From Odontocerum albicorne (taxonomy: Eukaryota > Arthropoda > Insecta > Trichoptera > Odontoceridae): a DNA stretch of 64,000 bases. The stretch spans positions 3,791,191-3,855,190 of the forward strand of contig OX463842.1 of the NCBI GenBank assembly GCA_949825065.1. Reading direction: 5' to 3'. Positions 61,954 through 64,000 of the stretch are shown here, in pieces. Below the pieces are notes generated by a model. It did no database searches and was not told where the DNA came from. It worked only from the letters and a program-made list of their open reading frames with translations. Position numbers and translations under genes: made by a program. The first letter of the stretch is position 1. Every line of letters starts with the position of its first letter.

Positions 61954-62284
61954 CTGTTATTCGTGTAGTATTTTCTCAAATGATAGAAGAGTGAAGAGAT
62001 ATATTGAACGGCGTGTAGCGATAGGAAACAATGTAGCACTATAACATATATACTCGAACCAGGCAGTATCAAAACCTGCTAAGATGATAGTCCATAATAT
62101 TATTTTGGTGCCAACTTTAAAATATGGGAATGAAACGTGGACGTGTAAATAACTTAAAGGTCCCGAATAAACGCTGTAAAAATGCGTGCCGACAATGTAT
62201 GACAAAATATCTTTTCACTCTTAGGCCGTTTTATATCTAAATTAATGTATTTTTGTAGTTACAATAATATAAAAAAAGCTTTTT

Positions 62285-62520
62285 AGTCTTGTTCTCACTT
62301 GAGGCTTAATAAACATATTTTTGGTGGGTTAGAGAAGATTACCGCACGGCAGTATTTCCACAAGGTTGTGCTGTATGTAAAGAAAGTGTTATACATGATT
62401 TGCTCGGGCGCTGTTAAAGCTGCCAGGCGTGATTTGTTTGATATTAGGGGTTTCGAGCCCAAAGTGAGAGCGCCCTTCAGGAGAGTTTGCTGTCTAAATG
62501 GTGCTATTTAAAATTGTCCT
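62285..62520 (+). mobile_element. SINE tail followed by SINE-2 fragment
   Basis: 62300-62400 is a degenerate SINE tail (TTAATAAACATATTTTTGGTGGG...AAGAAAGTGTTAT). 62440-62515 has a B-box-like GGGTTTCGAGCCC and GAGAGTTTGCTGTCTAAATGG, the SINE-2 end also near 8276, 10450 and 60520. Confidence 0.45.
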
Positions 62521-63420
62521 TTGAATTAAATTATATATTACATGTTATAAATTCTTATAACGCTTCCAAGCAACACTAAAATAATGCTATCCAAAATTCT
62601 ACCTAGCGAAAAACTGCAACAGATTAAGCCTACCGATCATCTTGCCATCGGGACTTTGGGTTTGATCAAACTGTGTAATTTCTGTAGAGCAATAGCTTGT
62701 ACATTGAAAAAATACACGCACAGATGTCGTCCATCCGCAAGATAGCTAAAGATCTTACTCAACCACGAGAGATGAAAATGAATGGCGCGGATCACAGTTG
62801 AACGTGATGTGGAAAGAGGGAATGTGTTCCTCGATTTACGTACGTACGTACGTAAATCGAGGAACATGCACTGACTTTGTAAAACAATGCAAATCAGTTC
62901 ATGCGAACTAAAGAAAACAAAAAAAAACATATTGATATTATTGTATTATATTATCGTGTAATCAAAAGATCCCTCATTCATAAAAGCTTATTTATAAATC
63001 ACAAGCTCTAGAGTATATTTCTTTTACCTTCATTGTTTAATGTTTTTCAGAAAGTAGTTTCTTATATGTTATCTTTGATAAATGCTGTTAGGGCAAAATG
63101 TAAAACCACAAATGTAGTCAATGTTATGCCATGAACATCAAAATTCAACATACGAGTATTTTGGAACAGCCTACTCGTACAACAGAAATACTCGTATGCA
63201 AGATTTGTCAAATCAAATCTCCAATGTTTTTTTCTGTATAATCCTTATTCGTATCAGGTATCTCCGACGTTGGCGATCACCAGAACAAACGCCAGAAGAA
63301 TCGACCCCTCAACGCCTTGAACTTCCGTCCAGTCACAAATGTTACCTTACTGAAACACTATCTAACCTCAATGGCATTAGAAGACCTCTGATGTCTTCTA
63401 TGAACTTTCAAAGAAGAAAA
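62521..63420. other. No supported gene; contains perfect 42-bp palindrome
   Basis: No element or gene recognised apart from the palindrome at 62825-62866. A 74-codon frame ending about 63420 (RYLRRWRSPEQTPEESTPQR...) has no recognisable family. Confidence 0.3.
62825..62866. repeat. Perfect 42-bp palindrome
   Basis: TGTTCCTCGATTTACGTACGT followed immediately by its exact reverse complement, with no loop. Centre is an ACGT repeat. Confidence 0.97.
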
Positions 63421-63426
63421 TTATTG

Positions 63427-63725
63427 ATAATCATTAAAAAAGGAGACTCCAGTTGCTATTTAGAAATAATTGGGTGCGTGCTATCAGTCTTCTTCAAATT
63501 CGATGGAACAGCAAGGAAACGGATAGTTTAGTTCCTGTACTTGACGAAACATGCAACAAACGTTACAAATATGATCCGCATAAGATTTATCAGAAGTAAA
63601 ATATATTGTTGCTTCCTCAGGACAGTTAGAACGGGATGCTGAATGCAACTAATGATTACCTAAGACAGGACCTTCCTAGTAGCATTAAGCAGTGTGATCA
63701 TGTCAATTTGATGGTAAGACGTAGA
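63427..63725 (+). other. Unrecognised coding-like stretch
   Basis: One frame (about 63440-63600) reads LQLLFRNNWVRAISLLQIRW...DETCNKRYKYDPHKIYQK before a stop, and 63639-63770 reads LNATNDYLRQDLPSSIKQCDHVNLMVRRRR. The second resembles the C-terminal LP..I.....F.RRL region of LINEs only loosely. Could be a decayed element or part of a gene beyond the window. Confidence 0.2.
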
Positions 63726-63733
63726 AGGTCATA

Positions 63734-63893
63734 TTTTTTACTAGACATGATCCAAATATTACACCTAACGAACGTTTACCAGACATGACCCAAATATTAC
63801 ACCTAACACACTTTTACTAGACATGACTCAAATATTACACCTAACGAACTTTTACTAGACATGACCCAAATATTACACCTAACGAACTTTTTA
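63734..63893. repeat. 38-bp tandem repeat, about 4 copies
   Basis: Units TTTTACTAGACATGACCCAAATATTACACCTAACGAAC, near-identical. Confidence 0.9.
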
Positions 63894-64000
63894 AATCAAA
63901 AAAAGTTTTATCGATACCACTTATAATATGTGTATGTATGTGTATGATATATATGAGTATCATGCAATTACATACATATGTTACGGCAATTTAAAATAAA

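Overview
The window looks like a piece of a transposon-rich, AT-rich arthropod (most likely insect) nuclear genome. Evidence: short exons with GT..AG introns, mariner, pogo/Tigger, hAT, Harbinger-like and TTAA-targeting DNA elements, several LINE lineages, a Penelope-like element, tRNA-derived SINEs, (TA)n microsatellites and a 200-N scaffold gap. No bacterial, viral or organellar operon is visible. The species cannot be fixed from sequence alone.

Left half (1-27 kb): essentially a graveyard of mobile elements. In order it holds a Harbinger-like remnant with a MADF-type exon, snap-back mariner derivatives (1668-2451 and 9655-10347), a LINE 3' end, a Penelope-like GIY-YIG fragment with a hammerhead-ribozyme-like 3' motif, a 200-N gap, SINEs, microsatellites, more LINE relics, two LTR-like repeats, a pogo MITE, a broken Tigger element and a palindromic Penelope-like terminus. 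I see no intact host gene before about 27.39 kb.

Centre and right (27.39-55.87 kb): two adjacent, same-strand, multi-exon genes, called A (8 exons, 355 codons) and B (6 exons, 347 codons). They are paralogues: their last five introns have identical phases (2,0,0,0,2), matching exon sizes and shared motifs (WPSKYL; EF..HVS.SL.V..K.M; W.GITDLKS). I do not recognise the family. Almost every intron carries nested mobile elements. Intron 4 of gene A also carries, on the opposite strand, a U1 spliceosomal RNA gene that looks structurally intact.

Right end (56-64 kb): LINE and SINE tails, 36-bp and 21-bp minisatellites, more TTAA MITEs, a 74-bp tandem array carrying a pol III B-box-like motif, a perfect 42-bp palindrome, and a poorly understood coding-like stretch.

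The strongest signals are the unrecognised tandem gene pair, the antisense intronic U1 gene, the Penelope-like hammerhead candidate, a SINE family whose tail resembles a local LINE 3' end, and two unrelated TTAA MITEs inserted at the corresponding TTAA of two SINE copies. Exon boundaries were deduced by eye from splice sites, reading frame and paralogue comparison; no alignment or database search was run.
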